Below, piece after piece: positions 11,511-22,935 of a DNA stretch of 64,000 nt. Location: NCBI GenBank assembly GCA_033439765.1, contig JAULSN010000001.1, positions 62,001-126,000 of the forward strand. Direction: 5' to 3'. Under the pieces are notes generated by a model, which was given only the letters and a program-made list of their open reading frames with translations, was not told where the DNA came from and made no database searches. Numbering within the stretch: the first letter of the stretch is position 1; each line of letters starts with the position of its first letter. A program made the translations under genes and the position numbers. Source of the stretch: Lasiosphaeria ovina. Its lineage: Eukaryota > Ascomycota > Sordariomycetes > Sordariales > Lasiosphaeriaceae.

Positions 11511-12034
11511 TTACGCCCCCTCGTCTTCCAAGATGGGTAGCTCGACGTCAAACTCGGCCTCGTCGTCTTTGTTTTCCGAGTCGAGCAGAGCAAAAGCGAG
11601 AATGGACATATCCTTCAGCCTCTTGTCGGCCAGCGTGTCTGTTTCTTTGACGCAAAGTCGCGACCACCCCTCCGATAGGTCGTTGGTATTGTTAGGTAGC
11701 GCGTATACGACCTTCGCATCGGTGTCTGAAGCAGGAACAGGTGTGGTTTTCGGCGGGGCAATCGATGTGGTTAGGCCACGCGGGTAACGTTCTCGCAGTA
11801 TTTCGAGAAGGTCCGAGGTGACGCGGGAAAAAGACCATTCGACCATGGCAGACAGGAAGACGGTGTGGACGCCATGTTTGAGGCGGATCGTGATGTCCGA
11901 GTCGTCGGCCGCAAGGGTCGCGTTGCGGGGCTGCATCGCGTAGGGGAGCAAGGTCAGCAACAGTTCAATAGCAAATTTTTACTATGAGACCGATTTGAAG
12001 CAGCGAGATACGGCGACAGGGAAATTCTCACCAT
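11511..12034 (-). CDS. Conserved fungal protein of unknown function (140 aa), ATG-only first exon
   Basis: Predicted as two exons: 12032-12034 (just the ATG) and 11511-11930. The intron (11931-12031) starts GTGAGA directly after the ATG and ends in GCAG. It has a CTGAC branch site about 20 nt before the acceptor, so the protein begins M-P-R-N-A-T. The chain has a predicted strand-rich first part (DSDITIRLKHGVHTVFL) and a helix (DLLEILRERYP). A disordered Pro/Thr linker follows, then a short strand motif KVVYALPNNTNDLSEGW, a helical KxLKDMSILAFAL segment and an acidic tail (FDVELPILEDEGA). The order is loosely like a ubiquitin-type fold, but I do not recognise the family and assign no function. 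Without the intron an ATG at 11960 could be used; the splice signals favour the version given. Confidence 0.65.
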
Positions 12035-12374
12035 CTTGGCGCCGTGGTCACTGTTACAATGGAAATGTTGGTCAAGGACTCAAAATGGCTTCCACAATGG
12101 CACGCGATCTGCGTTTGGGCGCGTCTAAAGGGCGCGGGGGAGGCTGAAATTAATTTAGCGTCAACCCAAGCTCGAGCCACAGCGCTTTTGTGGCGCTTTC
12201 CAGCCCGGTCCACCCCCAGGCCCCACAGGCACGAACCGGCCGCCTGGTATGATGGAATTGCCGAACGCCCTTTCACCAATCCTCTGATTCAACCTAGCTT
12301 ACGACCTCCAGCAGCCCTGCAGTTTCTCCAGAGAGCTGTAGCACCAACTTCCGTCTACAGACTGAAGTACCCAA

Positions 12375-12577
12375 ATGCCTTCCCTCGAGGAAAGGGAGCG
12401 AATCCGGGCGTTAACCCGGCCTTGGACTCGAGCAGAGATTGACGAGATCAACCGGGCCTCGCGGCTGTCCTCCTGCCTACCGTCCGTATCCCTATTGCCT
12501 CGGGCTTGTCATTTCTGGTGGGGCTCAGCTTGGGAACGACATAGGGCAGCAGGATGGCCGGCCTTCGATTCTGCGCC
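12375..12577 (+). pseudogene. Truncated, decayed copy of a small conserved membrane protein gene
   Basis: From the ATG at 12375 the frame reads a charged start (EERERIRALTRPWTRAEID). One base is missing near 12463, after which the next frame reads LLPTVRIPIASGLSFLVG and LSLGTT, then TAG at 12542-12544 (probably former CAG), then GSRMAGLRF. The likeness is to the N-terminal third of a Pezizomycotina membrane protein with a Gly-rich, Tim17-like pattern, recalled from memory. The expected downstream part is missing after about 12577. It lies 340 bp from, and divergent to, the 140-aa gene. Confidence 0.5.
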
Positions 12578-13681
12578 TTTACTAGAATGGCTAGGGTCGG
12601 CCGATTGGATACGTCGATATACTCAAACGCATATTTGGACACCGGTCGAAAGAAACGAGCGAGAACATATCAGGGCGGACAGCTTGAGCAAACATTATAC
12701 GCTTCATTAGATAGCCCACCGTAAGCTTCCCGCCCCCTATCGGACATAATTGGAGCTCTTATCGCCTGGCCAAGCCCAAGGTGGTGTTTGGGGGCAACCC
12801 AATTACGCTTGGCTGCGCATTTGGTGTGTTCGCGGCCTGGATCTCGGCTAGGTCCCAGAAGCTAGGTCCCAGAAGCTATTCAAACCCCCGCCAGAAGCAA
12901 TCGCGTCAAATGGAGTTTAAAAGCCCGTCAATGGTTTGGTTTGCTCTTCGGAATAGACCTACGACATCTCCAATCACTATCCATCACCATTCCCGTTTAA
13001 CTTGGAATAGACAGGTATACTAAGCCGGCGTCGGCTCAAGGGTGTAGCGCGTACGCTTGATTGATGCTGACGCATTGGCTGCCGGCTTCCCTTATCGTCT
13101 CCACTAGAACCCGAATCGCTGGAAATTCCTGGCCTGCACTGCTGGCCTCGAGCTTTCTCGAGTCGTTGGCGCTGCAGTGTCAAGCCTGTTGCATGACTGG
13201 TGCCGATTGTCCCGCCTCCCCGCACTCATTTCCCCCTCAAATCGCGGTTACCTACGGCCTTTCCTACAAGACTGGGGTAGTCCACGTGATTATTGATAAG
13301 AGATGCGCAATAGCATCATCGGTCCCTATGGATCTACGAAACCTTCGACAAAGAGGGCGTTCGCTGTTTGGCTGGAATGGGACACAATGGCCCCCTCCCC
13401 GCGCAATTGCGCCGCCTGTTGGCCCATGCCGGCCTTGAGCTTGCCGGCCGCAGCAAGAATGCGATGTCGGGAGATAAAAAGGCAGGAGACGGCTACTGGC
13501 AACAATGTCCATCTAATCAACCTTTGACTACTTAGAGGTCCGATTGAGCTTCAAAACTTGTTCAACTGATTTCGTCAACGACTTTTGCGGACCTGTCTTT
13601 TTTGTTTTTTTGCCGTCTCCGTCTTGACGTGTTTTATCCCCTGCCACAAAGCCACTTTGGGGGTTTCGCCGCTTCCAAGAG
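12578..13681. other. Upstream region of proline dehydrogenase
   Basis: No gene recognised. A 14-bp direct repeat (AGGTCCCAGAAGCT twice, near 12848-12876) is present. A GATAAG at 13295-13300, about 380 bp before the start of the proline dehydrogenase gene, matches the core site of AreA/Nit2 nitrogen regulators. Control by these factors is known for proline-use genes in other fungi but only inferred here. A pyrimidine-rich stretch near 13596-13630 is probably the core promoter or leader. Confidence 0.4.
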
Positions 13682-15262
13682 ATGGCTCAGATACCCACCT
13701 CGTTTGTTAGCAGGTCATTTGCATGTGGCATCGCACATTTACGCCTAAGAAGCGTTGCTGCGACGCCAGTGTTTGCCTCCATTTGTACTATACCCCCCCG
13801 GCGACGGCTGTTTCTTTCGTCTCAATTACTTCCCGTTTTGGCAACCATGACCTCCTCACGGTCAATCCACACTTCTTCTTCCCACCCCTCGCCTTCCGGT
13901 AATCTCAGTCTCGACGACGCTTCCAATGTCTTGTCATCACGGGCTCCAAATCCTCAACCAGAAGAGATGGCGAAGCTCACGCCGCTGGCGGTCTTGCCTC
14001 TGACCAATGTAATTCGCTCACTCGTAACGACCACGATCTCCTCCTCTCCGTTCCTCCTCCCGCCGTCGCTTGCTATCATGTCGGTTCTCGCCAACACCAC
14101 GAACCCGGCTCTGAACCCGGACAGGAATCCAGTGATGAAATATCTCCTGAAGAAGACATTTTACGCCCAATTCTGCGCCGGAGAGACACCCGTCGAGGTT
14201 CGACAGACGGTCGATTCGCTAAAGGAGATCGGGTTCACCGGTGTGATTCTGGGATACGCCAAGGAAGTTGTGCTCACGGATGCGCAGAGTAGGGATCTCG
14301 CGTCCTCCGCAGGCGGTGTTGCTGCTGAAGATTGCATCCGTACCGAGGTAAACCCCTGGGAGGCTGGTACCATGGAAACGGTGCTGCTTGCCTCGCCGGG
14401 CGACTTCGTCGCGCTCAAGTTTACTGGCGCAGGCCGGCAAGCCTTATATGCCTTGTCCAGCTGCCTCCCGCCGTCCGAGGCTCTTGCCGCCGCCATCGAC
14501 AACATCTGCAAGCTCGCGGCCTCGCGGGGCGTGCGTCTACTATTCGATGCCGAACAACAGGCGGTACAGGCCGGCATTGACAACTGGACTCTCGAGTATA
14601 TGCGCAAGTACAACACACATGACCGTGCGGTGGTCTACGGCACCTACCAGGCATACCTGAAGGCAACACCTGCAACACTGAGTAACCACCTCTCTATTGC
14701 CCGCGACGAGGGCTTTGCCTTAGGAGTCAAGCTCGTGCGCGGTGCCTATCTAGGGTCAGACCCCAGGCATCTGATCCACGACACCAAGGCCAATACGGAT
14801 GCCGCCTACGATGGTATTGCCGAGGCACTACTGCGCCGACAATGGAGGGCACCACTCCGAGGGCCAAAGAAAATGGACGGGGAAAAGGCCCTCTTCCCGG
14901 CTGTGGAACTGGTTCTGGCGTCGCATAATCGCGACACGGTCCTCAAGGCTCGGGCAATACTTGAGAGCGGCGAGCGTGGTACCACGGTGGCCTTTGCACA
15001 GCTGCAGGGAATGGCGGACGAGGTGAGCTGTGAGCTGGTGGCCACTGATGGCGCCGGCGAGGCTGATGGTTCCGGCATCGGCCTTACAAAAACACAGGTT
15101 TACAAGTATCTAGTCTGGGGCACGACAGGCGAGTGTATGAAGTACCTGCTGCGACGTGCCCAAGAGAACCGAGATGCGGTACAGCGAACACGCAATGGCC
15201 GGGATGCCATGCGCGCTGAGCTGCTACGGAGGTTCAAAGGCTTGTTTGGCTTCGCGGGCTGA
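13682..15262 (+). CDS. put1: Proline dehydrogenase, mitochondrial
   Basis: An intronless gene of 526 residues. It oxidises L-proline to pyrroline-5-carboxylate with FAD, passing electrons to the respiratory chain on the inner mitochondrial membrane; this is the first step of proline use. The first ~70 residues are rich in Arg and Ser with almost no acidic residues (RSFACGIAHLRLRSVAATP), a typical transit peptide. The barrel carries family motifs: VKLVRGAYLGSDPRH near residue 350, a LVLASHNRDTV strand, FAQLQGMAD near residue 445, and the C-terminal KYLVWGTTGECMKYLLRRAQEN followed by a basic helix. Length is slightly above the usual fungal 450-500 because of the leader. The paired P5C dehydrogenase gene is not in the window. 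Expression is probably proline-induced and nitrogen-controlled (GATA site upstream). Confidence 0.95.
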   Translation: MAQIPTSFVSRSFACGIAHLRLRSVAATPVFASICTIPPRRRLFLSSQLLPVLATMTSSRSIHTSSSHPSPSGNLSLDDASNVLSSRAPNPQPEEMAKLTPLAVLPLTNVIRSLVTTTISSSPFLLPPSLAIMSVLANTTNPALNPDRNPVMKYLLKKTFYAQFCAGETPVEVRQTVDSLKEIGFTGVILGYAKEVVLTDAQSRDLASSAGGVAAEDCIRTEVNPWEAGTMETVLLASPGDFVALKFTGAGRQALYALSSCLPPSEALAAAIDNICKLAASRGVRLLFDAEQQAVQAGIDNWTLEYMRKYNTHDRAVVYGTYQAYLKATPATLSNHLSIARDEGFALGVKLVRGAYLGSDPRHLIHDTKANTDAAYDGIAEALLRRQWRAPLRGPKKMDGEKALFPAVELVLASHNRDTVLKARAILESGERGTTVAFAQLQGMADEVSCELVATDGAGEADGSGIGLTKTQVYKYLVWGTTGECMKYLLRRAQENRDAVQRTRNGRDAMRAELLRRFKGLFGFAG

Positions 15263-15874
15263 GTGTGAGGGTTGGAGGTTTGGAAGATCACCAAGGACAC
15301 ATGAAGACACGCCATTTAACGAACTAACATTTTCATAAAGCGGCATCACGGAGCGAGCACAGCGGGCGAAAGCTAGGATGTAGTATCAGAAAAACTGCAT
15401 CTTTTTGGTTTCTTGGCTTCTATTGTCTCCGTCGTAATTTGGTCCAATTCAGTGTTCGCTATTCCTCGCCCTATCGCGATATGACCAATGCATGGCTTTT
15501 CAGTTGCTGCTGCTCCCCGTTTTGTCATGATGTTGCCGAGTCAATGTAACCTAATAAAACCACCGCAGTTACCACAAGACCATTCAACGCCAATACCGGC
15601 TACCTGTTACCTATCCATAGATGCAATCCCACACTCTCCTAAAGTACCGAACAAGCAAACGAAGAAAACATGCCTCTCTTGTTGTTCCTGTGTTCCATAT
15701 TGGAATTGTTTCTCTCAAACTCCCGCCTGCTCGCTGCCCGCGTAAAGCTTTCTTAAATCCCCAATCTGATCATGAACCCATTTCGTCTAGTACGGTCCCG
15801 AGCAGATGTATGATTGGATTGACCTGTCGAGTCCAACCCAAGGACCCTGATATTTCTAGCCCGGTATGGCTGGG
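15263..15874. other. Convergent 3' flanks, no gene seen
   Basis: The stretch lies between the converging ends of the proline dehydrogenase and Cgi121 genes. It contains short A-rich words that could serve as polyadenylation signals on both strands and nothing else recognisable. Confidence 0.4.
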
Positions 15875-16559
15875 CTAGACTCCGCGCAGGGCCATAGACA
15901 TTATAGCGAGGCGCTCCCATATGGCCTGGCGCGCTACAGGGTCCTTTTCCGCGTCGACTACTGGCAAATTGTTGAGCTTGTAGTACTTGCGGACCTTGGT
16001 CCAGTCCGTTGTCTGGCGAATCTCGTCATCCGTAAGAGGCACGGGTTTGCCAGCAACATTTTCGCTCAGGTGTCCCCACGTCTCGTCAGCAAGAGCGTTT
16101 AAGCGAAGGAGGTGCGTGAAGTTCTTTGGTGCTAGGACTTTGACAACTATGATGTCCTGTGTCGAGCCCGGCGTGATTCCAAATCGGCGGTAGGCATCGG
16201 CAATCTGGGGACAGGAATAAGTAAGCATTCCGAGACCAGTTTGCATGCAGTATTCAAGGGCAACGAACATTGTTGTTTGAGCTCAAGGACAGCACGATCT
16301 CGGAGTGCACGTTTGGAGTCGCTAGCCGGCCGTTAATTAGACCCGTCAGGGCACGAAAAATGGCCGACAGAAGTTGTGTGCGCGAGAAGATAGCAGTGGC
16401 GTCGACGAAGGCATACTCGAAGTCGCTGTTCCGCGCGAGCAGCTGCTCGTGCAGGAACTTGGCGTTGGTCACGTCACGGAACAAAGCCGCGTGAACATGG
16501 TAAGTTGGGGGCACATTGTCGATATGGAGCTGCTCAAACAGCAGACGCTCTCGCTCCAT
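15875..16559 (-). CDS. cgi121: KEOPS/EKC complex subunit Cgi121
   Basis: Two exons, 16269-16559 and 15875-16204, give 206 residues. Cgi121 is a small subunit of the KEOPS/EKC complex; it binds the Bud32 kinase and helps position tRNA for the t6A37 modification, with reported roles at telomeres and in transcription. Diagnostic segments are HAALFRDVTNAKFLHEQLL and FEYAFVDATAIFSRTQLL near the start, SSNNN/IADAYRRFGI across the splice junction, and IIVVKVLAP in exon 2. The intron (16205-16268) has an unusual donor, GTTCGT, but a CTTAC branch site and CCCCAG acceptor; its removal keeps phase 0. The start at 16559 has A at -3 (AATATGG); the frame is open further upstream, but that part is low complexity. 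The gene is transcribed away from the Zn2Cys6 factor, with 1.1 kb between the two starts. Confidence 0.85.
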
Positions 16560-17698
16560 ATTTTCTCTTGTCGCCTTCGTCCCCCAGAGCGTGTGGGTGG
16601 TTGTGGGAGGAGTTGGATTGCCTTGTCGGCGAAGAGCTCCGTTGGGCTGCGACGGCCTTGGAAAAGTTGGTGAATGATAGCTTCGGGGTTTCGGGTGCAC
16701 AGATGTGCTGTGACTGGCTCGAGTAGACAAAGATTAATTGTTGTCGGTTGGTTGAACACTGGGCAGCCCAACGAGCTGTAGAAGCACACGCATCTTGATC
16801 GTGGCGACCCATTGTCAACCTAGATCCCTTTCCTGTTGGAGGGGCGGAGGGTAGCTTGACAGTTGACAGCTGGTGTGCCCCACCCGTCCGGCCCTTACCG
16901 ACAGGCCGATCAGTTCAAGTCCCCGTCTCCTGGTGGATTGACCTCTTCCACTAATTACGCAACAAATATTTCCAAACTTGAAACGGCTGCAAGCGTCCAC
17001 TGTTGGGGGCACTGGGGTTCTGGCTGAAGGAGTCGACGTACGCTGTTGGTATAGTACCCCTCTTTTGTGCGAATACAGGCACTCGAAGGCCTCTTCGATT
17101 CATTAAGGCAGCTATGTAGATGTCTTGGACTGAGGTTCCGAGAAGGAGGAAGATATATAAAAGCAAATCGCAAAGAAGACGAATTTTGTGAGGTGGCCAG
17201 GCAAGGAGAGCGCGCCCCGTTTGCCCTGGTCATTTACGGCGCCAGTGTACAGGACAATACTGCAGTACAATACCGAGCCGTATGACTATTACGTTACCGA
17301 ACGAAATACACAGCACTGTAACGAGTCCTCGGTACAATATCTGTATAGAATACGGATACCGTACCTCTAAGTGCCGCGGCCCCTGCGCGCCGTTGCTCGA
17401 GCTTGTCTGCCGTGCCGCAAATCCCGATTCCCGACGCTTTGGACGCGAGCCAGCGACAGGGCTAGGTTTGCGCCGCCACGGAATTCTCTATTTGCTCGCT
17501 GATAGGATCCATGCGGCGGCGAACCCCGTGCACTCGACCCCGATTCCTCCACGCTCCAAGCAATCGCCAATCCAAAACAAGACAGCCCAGCGAGCCCGCT
17601 GGTCGCAGGGACAGCCGAGTTGAATGCCGCCTACGCCGCCCGTGTTGGCGCGGCACAGCACCACGACAGCCGGTTGAAGGTTGCCGACGCCCGCGGCT
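16560..17698. other. Shared upstream region of cgi121 and the Zn2Cys6 factor
   Basis: A region of 1.1 kb between divergent starts. It contains TATA-like ATATATAAAAGC near 17152-17163 on the plus strand, about 540 bp before the zinc-cluster factor, consistent with a long leader. No gene is recognised. Confidence 0.4.
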
Positions 17699-20600
17699 AT
17701 GATGCCGCCCAAACGACCCGGCGACGGCGACGACAGCCCTCTCGATCCTGCCTCGGGCCCCAAAGTTAAGCTCCCGCGCCTCGAGCGTGGGCCTGAAGAT
17801 TTTTCCAATGTCGTCAAGAGCAAATTGCAAACCTACTCGCGCACTGGGCAAGCCTGCGATCGATGCAAGGTAGGCGGGCACCGCGCTCTCACAAACACCC
17901 CTCCCCCAAGTTCCGAGCTTGTGATTGCCGTCACTTGCCGTCGCCGATGCGCGCGCATGCGCAATGCGGCTGTTGAAGCAAGGCCGTGCTGACAATTCCT
18001 TCTCCCAGGTTCGGAAAATCCGCTGCGATGCCCTTCCCGAAGGCTGCTCCCACTGCACAAACCAAAACCTCGAATGCAATGTTACGGACCGTGTCACAGG
18101 CCGCACCGAGCGCCGCGGGTATCTGCAACAGCTTGAGCGTGAGAAAACCGCGATGCTGGGTCACATCCGCGAACTAGAGAAGCTCCTTGACAGTAACGGG
18201 GTCAAGGTCAGGCCGTGGCAAGGTTACGGCACCAGCTACCCGCCCGGGGTGACGCTTGACGATATGGGCAACCAAGTTCTGGATCCAACGCCCAGTGAAC
18301 AATGGCAGCAGATTGGATCGCTATGGGTCAAGAAAACGAACCAGAAACCACATGTATCCTCGAGCGGATATACGCGATACCCGCTCCTAGAATCCCGACC
18401 GACCGACAGCTATCTCGGCGTCTCGTCCGACAGCGCTCTTCTAAGTTCTATCAAGGGTACGACGCTGTCCATCCTCGGCACAACCATTGACATCGCATCG
18501 TTTGATGCTCCCGACATAGACGAGCCGCCGCCAGGGACACCGGCCATGTCGCCTCTCTACAACAAATCTGTCATGGCCTTCCTACAGTCCATCCTTAACG
18601 TCAACCCTCCCCTAGAAAACGTCGAGCTGCCCTCCAAGCAAGATGCATTCACATATTCGGAATGGTACTTTCTCATGATCTCGCCGTTCCTCCCAATCCT
18701 GCACAAACCATCCTTTCTCCAGCTGGTAAGTCATCCCGTCGTTTATTACGCAGTTGGCTGCTGACTCCTGGCTTAGTTGACCCGTATCTACGACGAATCT
18801 TCGTTCAAGGCGTCGGTTCCAGAGCTAGTGATAGTCCATATGGTCTTTGCGACAATTTATTTCCAGTACGGCATCAGGAATCGCGAGGAGCCTGAGAAGC
18901 ATGCGCAGCTCAATGAGCTGTCCAACAAGCACTACCATTGGTGCCTGAGCAAGTTTTATGATCTTGCCTCTTCCCAAACGGTGACGGCTGTTCAGGCCCT
19001 TGCAATGATTGTCTCACATACACGGAACTTCCCGAAACCTGGCTGTTCGTCCGCAGTTGCCCACTTTGCCATAATGAAGGCGATCGAGCTAAATCTCCAC
19101 AGGGCAGTAAAGATGCCCGGCGATGCGACAACGCTGAACAACGAAGTTCGAAAGAGGGTATGGTGGTCTATCCTCGGCGTTCTCACAACCTTGAATGGCC
19201 GGCTCGGCAGGCCAATGCCAATCACGCTTGAGGAGTTTGACGTCGAATTTCCAATGGCTATCCCTGACGAATACCTTGGTGAGGAAGGGATCTTGGACCC
19301 TTCCAAGATTGGCCACTGCAACTACCATGTTGGGCTCATGGGCTTTAAGGTGGTGCCCTTGTACATGGAGATGTACTCAAACATCTACAGCGTGCGGCGG
19401 GATCCAAACAAATACGTCGACGTGGTGCGCGAGCTTGAAGAAGGGTTGCGCAACTTGCTCGATGATCTCCCTGACGAACTGAGAGTGGAGAGGTGTAAGC
19501 CCGGGAGTCAGGTTTTTGCTCTCTACACGCAAGCCTTTTGCCTCGAATTCACTCTATGCCTCAGGCATCCGTCGGTTTGTATGACTGACGACGCCAAGAT
19601 TTGTGCCGAAAATACCAGGATCTGCGAGGAGACCGCAGGTAAGCTGCTCAAAGTGGTTGGGGAGTTGTTAAGGATGAAATCCCTTGATACTACTTGGTAC
19701 CAATTAGCAGTATATGTCGCCGCAATTTTCTCAACATTGGTGGCCCATTGGGAGAGACGCTACGACACCTCGTCGGCAGAGGTAGACAAACTGAGGGAAG
19801 AGATGAAACTATGGTTGACTATTATTGGGGAGATTGGTCGACTTCTGGGTAAGTCAAATTACTCATGCTTCGTGGTTACCGGACACTAACCTTAGGTCGC
19901 AGGCGCGGGTGGCCGCCTAGCAAACGAGATCAGTATTGTCATTGAACGAACGATCAACTGGATCGAACAAGACATGAATCGGAAACTCGGCACTCCAAAA
20001 CAGCAATCGCATAACCCTTCTCCGCCCAATAGCTCAGACAGCCCAAGTGAGCAGCGCAGCGCTGGTACGACCAACGGCAGCAGCTACTATGATCCAGGTC
20101 TCCCTGGGGGATCGACACCATACCCGTCCCTAAACTACCATGAACAGGGTTCTAGCGGGCCCGCTTCCCATCAAAACGGCAATGGCATGGCGCCTGGCGC
20201 AGTTTACGAGCCCGCAAATGGCACGCAGTATGTTGCTGCGGTTGATCAAGTATCATCGACGCCGAACCCACTGATAGCATTTGCTTCTCAGGCAACACAG
20301 CATGTCGCCGGCCAAGCTGGCGAAGATTGGCGCCCCCAAGCCCAGCTGATAGGACATAATGTCACCAATACCTGGCACGACTGGACAGCCGCCATCGCCG
20401 ACAGCCAGGACCGATACAGCGCAAATGCGTTGTTGACGCTGGGGTCGGGACGGGTAGGTGATGCCGGCTTAGGGCAGCATGTGGTTGAACACGTCAACCA
20501 GGGAGAGTCGATGGACATTGCACCTGTACCGACTTCGCAAACAGGCCAATGGCCGCTCTTGCTGTTTAATGACGGAACGGGGGGGGTTGATGGTGGTTAG
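17699..20600 (+). CDS. Zn2Cys6 transcription factor with fungal middle homology region
   Basis: Four exons, 17699-17869, 18009-18725, 18777-19848 and 19903-20600, give 885 residues. Start is one of two adjacent ATGs (17699, 17702). The zinc cluster C-x2-C-x6-C-x6-C-x2-C-x6-C spans residues 53-80, interrupted by intron 1 (139 nt) after CDRCK. A linker and coiled coil (YLQQLEREKTAMLGHIREL, about 95-115) follow, giving probable dimer binding to CGG half-sites. The regulatory middle region includes YSEWYFLMISPFLPILHKP, TVTAVQALAMI and RRVWW-like KRVWWSILGVLTTLNGRLGR. The last ~230 residues are Ser/Gly/Asn-rich and probably disordered, as in activation domains. Introns 2 and 3 are 51 and 54 nt with GTAAGT donors. 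Target genes cannot be told from the neighbours: cgi121 upstream is housekeeping, and the pseudogene downstream is dead. Confidence 0.9.
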
Positions 20601-21234
20601 AACCACATGGTTCTAGTCTCTCCACAAGGAGCACAGATCACCTACATCCAGTCTTGTACAAGAACAATCAGTTCGATTAGCGGTACATATGCTAACCGCT
20701 GTTCCAACCTTGTCCTAGTTTCGTATCGCCCGTTTTCTCTGTCTTCCTTTAATTTGTTCTAGTTGGTTGTAATTACTGGATGATGCAAGAATTGAGCGCA
20801 GGAGTCGGGAGTCGATGGGAATAGCACCATCCTCGCATGTTTTGTTTTCGGCGCCCTTGTTTTTTATCATTTTTTGTTTTGCAAAACTGGCTATTCTAAC
20901 CTGCCGACTGGAGCCGGAAAAGTCTGGCCAGGTTAGGGCCCAAGGGATTTTCTCGGGAGAAGTCACTTATACCCAAGGCATTTGTGGCCTTGTAATACCA
21001 GCAATGATTTTGATGTGGTTTAAAGTGATGGGCATTGACAAGCCATGTTTCATAATTTCAGCTATAATTATATTTCCCTTCGGCGTGGTACAAATACATT
21101 GGCTGTGTAAGCAACCCTCCTCTTTCACCTTACAATTCTTCGAGATACTTGAGACGAAGCTGCTGCAGTATGATGTTCGTTTCTTTTTTTGGTTTGGCCA
21201 AGTTGAAGCATTCTCCAAAACTATGGTAAACAGA
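20601..21234. other. 3' flank of the Zn2Cys6 factor
   Basis: Terminator and flank of the factor gene. An open frame at about 20815-21423 overlaps the decayed dioxygenase gene in a different frame and is not considered real. Confidence 0.4.
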
Positions 21235-22392
21235 GGCTTCCCGTCGTGGTCTCGAACTCGACCTACTGGGAAAATGAAGGGCCCTGCCGCCCGGAAACGT
21301 ACTTGGTATGTTACATCCACATGTATCTGCCTCGGGGTCTTCTTCCGCTGCACGCACCGGAAAACTAGCGGGATCCCGCAGCTGCACCGAGACAGGGACT
21401 TGGGGTGTAAGCTCTCCCGGTAGTGCCAATACTTCATGTTGATGCGCGTGCTCTTGGCCAGCGGGTTCAGGTCAATGGATTGAGCGGGGACGATGCTGTG
21501 CTTCCACTCCTCCTGCGTCTTGGCGTACATGATAAGGAGCAAGTTGTGCCGGAGGTGGATGGAGACTTGACCCTGCGCTTCCGCCAGAGAGTCGTCATCC
21601 TTGTGGTGGTGCTCGTCAGGGCCACAATCTTGCGCACCCGGAATTCTAGCGCCAAGCCCACGCTGACACTACTTATCACGGCTCACGGCACCAGATAGGT
21701 GAGCTGGTCTGATGGTAGCTCAGGCTCTCCTGGGACCCGACGTAGCAGTTCACGAAGGCTGTGTTGAGTTTCCAAGGCTCAGGGAACTGGTGTCTCAGCT
21801 TGTCTCTGTTGTCTCTGTTGTCTCTATTCGGATACACGTCCCGGATGCGGCGCCGGATCTGCCGGTGTACGGCTCCTTCTCGATTCCCCCATTTCTGGGC
21901 GAAGACAGAAAACGCCCTAAACCGGTGTCAGTTTCATGATCAAGCACGGTAAGTTCGTTGAGTGGAAAAACGCGAGTCAGATAATAACCCACCTCGACAT
22001 GCATGCCGTCATAAAAATACTCGGCCTTTAGTCTTGCTACTTCTTCCGGGCTGTCAATGTACAGGCAACAGCTTTGCGAGTGGCTATCTTGTCAAATAGC
22101 TGAAATGTGGGTTATGGTAAGTTGGCGCCTCGTTAAGAAGTTCCCGTAGAAGCGCATCGGCCTCTTCTATGGTAAGAAGTTGTGGATGATGGCGCAGGGG
22201 CATGAACAAAATCATACGCCAAGATTGAAGATTGATGTTCTATGGCCGAGTCGGGAAACGTCTTTATACTTTCCTCTGTGCGCCCCCCTCGCAATGCTGT
22301 CTTGGGTCCCAGAGTGTGAGAACCTTCCAGGCGGTTGTGTATTTTCATATCCTTGACTTGGAAGCCATTTTTCTTCCTCCGCCCCAAGGTTT
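21235..22392 (-). pseudogene. Decayed AlkB-like 2OG-Fe(II) dioxygenase gene with GRF zinc finger
   Basis: Read on the minus strand, pieces in shifting frames recall one fungal protein. These are AYDFVHAPAPSSTT, then LTIEEADALLRELL, then YIDSPEEVARLKAEYFYDGM, then IRRRIRDVYPNRD and PWKLNTAFVNCYVGSQESL ending in YH. After a shift come SSVSVGLALEFRVRKIV, VSIHLRHNLLLIMYA, QEEWKHSIVPAQSID and C-x-CG-x7-RCVQRKK. The core matches AlkB-type DNA-repair dioxygenases, and the C-terminal Cys pattern matches a GRF zinc finger. Damage seen: frameshifts in the N-terminal part; a one-base loss near 21711 inside the expected iron-binding H-x-D; TGA at 21683-21685; another shift near the DEHHHKDDD segment; and stop codons in the GRF part where Trp or Cys is expected. 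An intron at 21895-21992 keeps good splice sites. Clear relic of a once spliced gene; not functional. Confidence 0.72.
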
Positions 22393-22935
22393 ACAATTTA
22401 CATGGTGAGATTAACTACTTTAATTAACGAGCTCTTTTCCACGGTAATTAGTTCTGTTAGAACTAGTTGTCAGAGATTCTTTAGCATATTAAGCACCAAT
22501 TACTCTGTAGACGGACAGTGTTTGACCCTGGTCACGACTTTCCAACTTCACACTTGGCAGTCTACCTACCTACCTAGTTAGACCCTTCGGAGTTTCGTCA
22601 ACACCGCGACAGAACACCGCCGTGAGAGGCGTGACTACGTGACCACGAGACACGTCTCTTTCAGCGGGGACACGCCGTAAGCAATTGTTATTGGCGATAA
22701 GTAAAAAGCAAAAGATCCACGACATGATGCAAGCCGCCTCGATGATCGGGTTTTGCACCGCCTAGAAATGAGTGGTGCGTAGAATATATAATCATTGCAC
22801 ACACAATTAGTTCTACATCAACTGAGACATGAACGGCTTCACAAAGTCCAAAGCCTACGCGAAGCCAGCTCGCCTGAAATAGTTGATTGCCTACCTAGAT
22901 ACCTAATTATTATTACACAGAGTATATCAACGCCC
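22393..22935. other. Intergenic stretch, no gene seen
   Basis: Contains a CTACCTACCTACCTAG microsatellite near 22562-22577 and AT-rich words near 22400-22500. No coding signal is recognised. Confidence 0.4.

Noticed and set aside
17462..18106. 214-codon minus-strand open frame
   Set aside because: Runs antisense through the leader and first exon of the Zn2Cys6 factor and has shadow-type composition.
8711..20600. Secondary-metabolite cluster with exporter and regulator
   Set aside because: No synthase, P450 or tailoring gene lies between them, and housekeeping genes (proline dehydrogenase, cgi121) do.
20815..21423. Plus-strand open frame with a hydrophobic start that looks like a signal anchor
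   Set aside because: It is antisense to the decayed AlkB/GRF gene, whose pieces explain the region, and nothing after the first 30 residues looks like protein.
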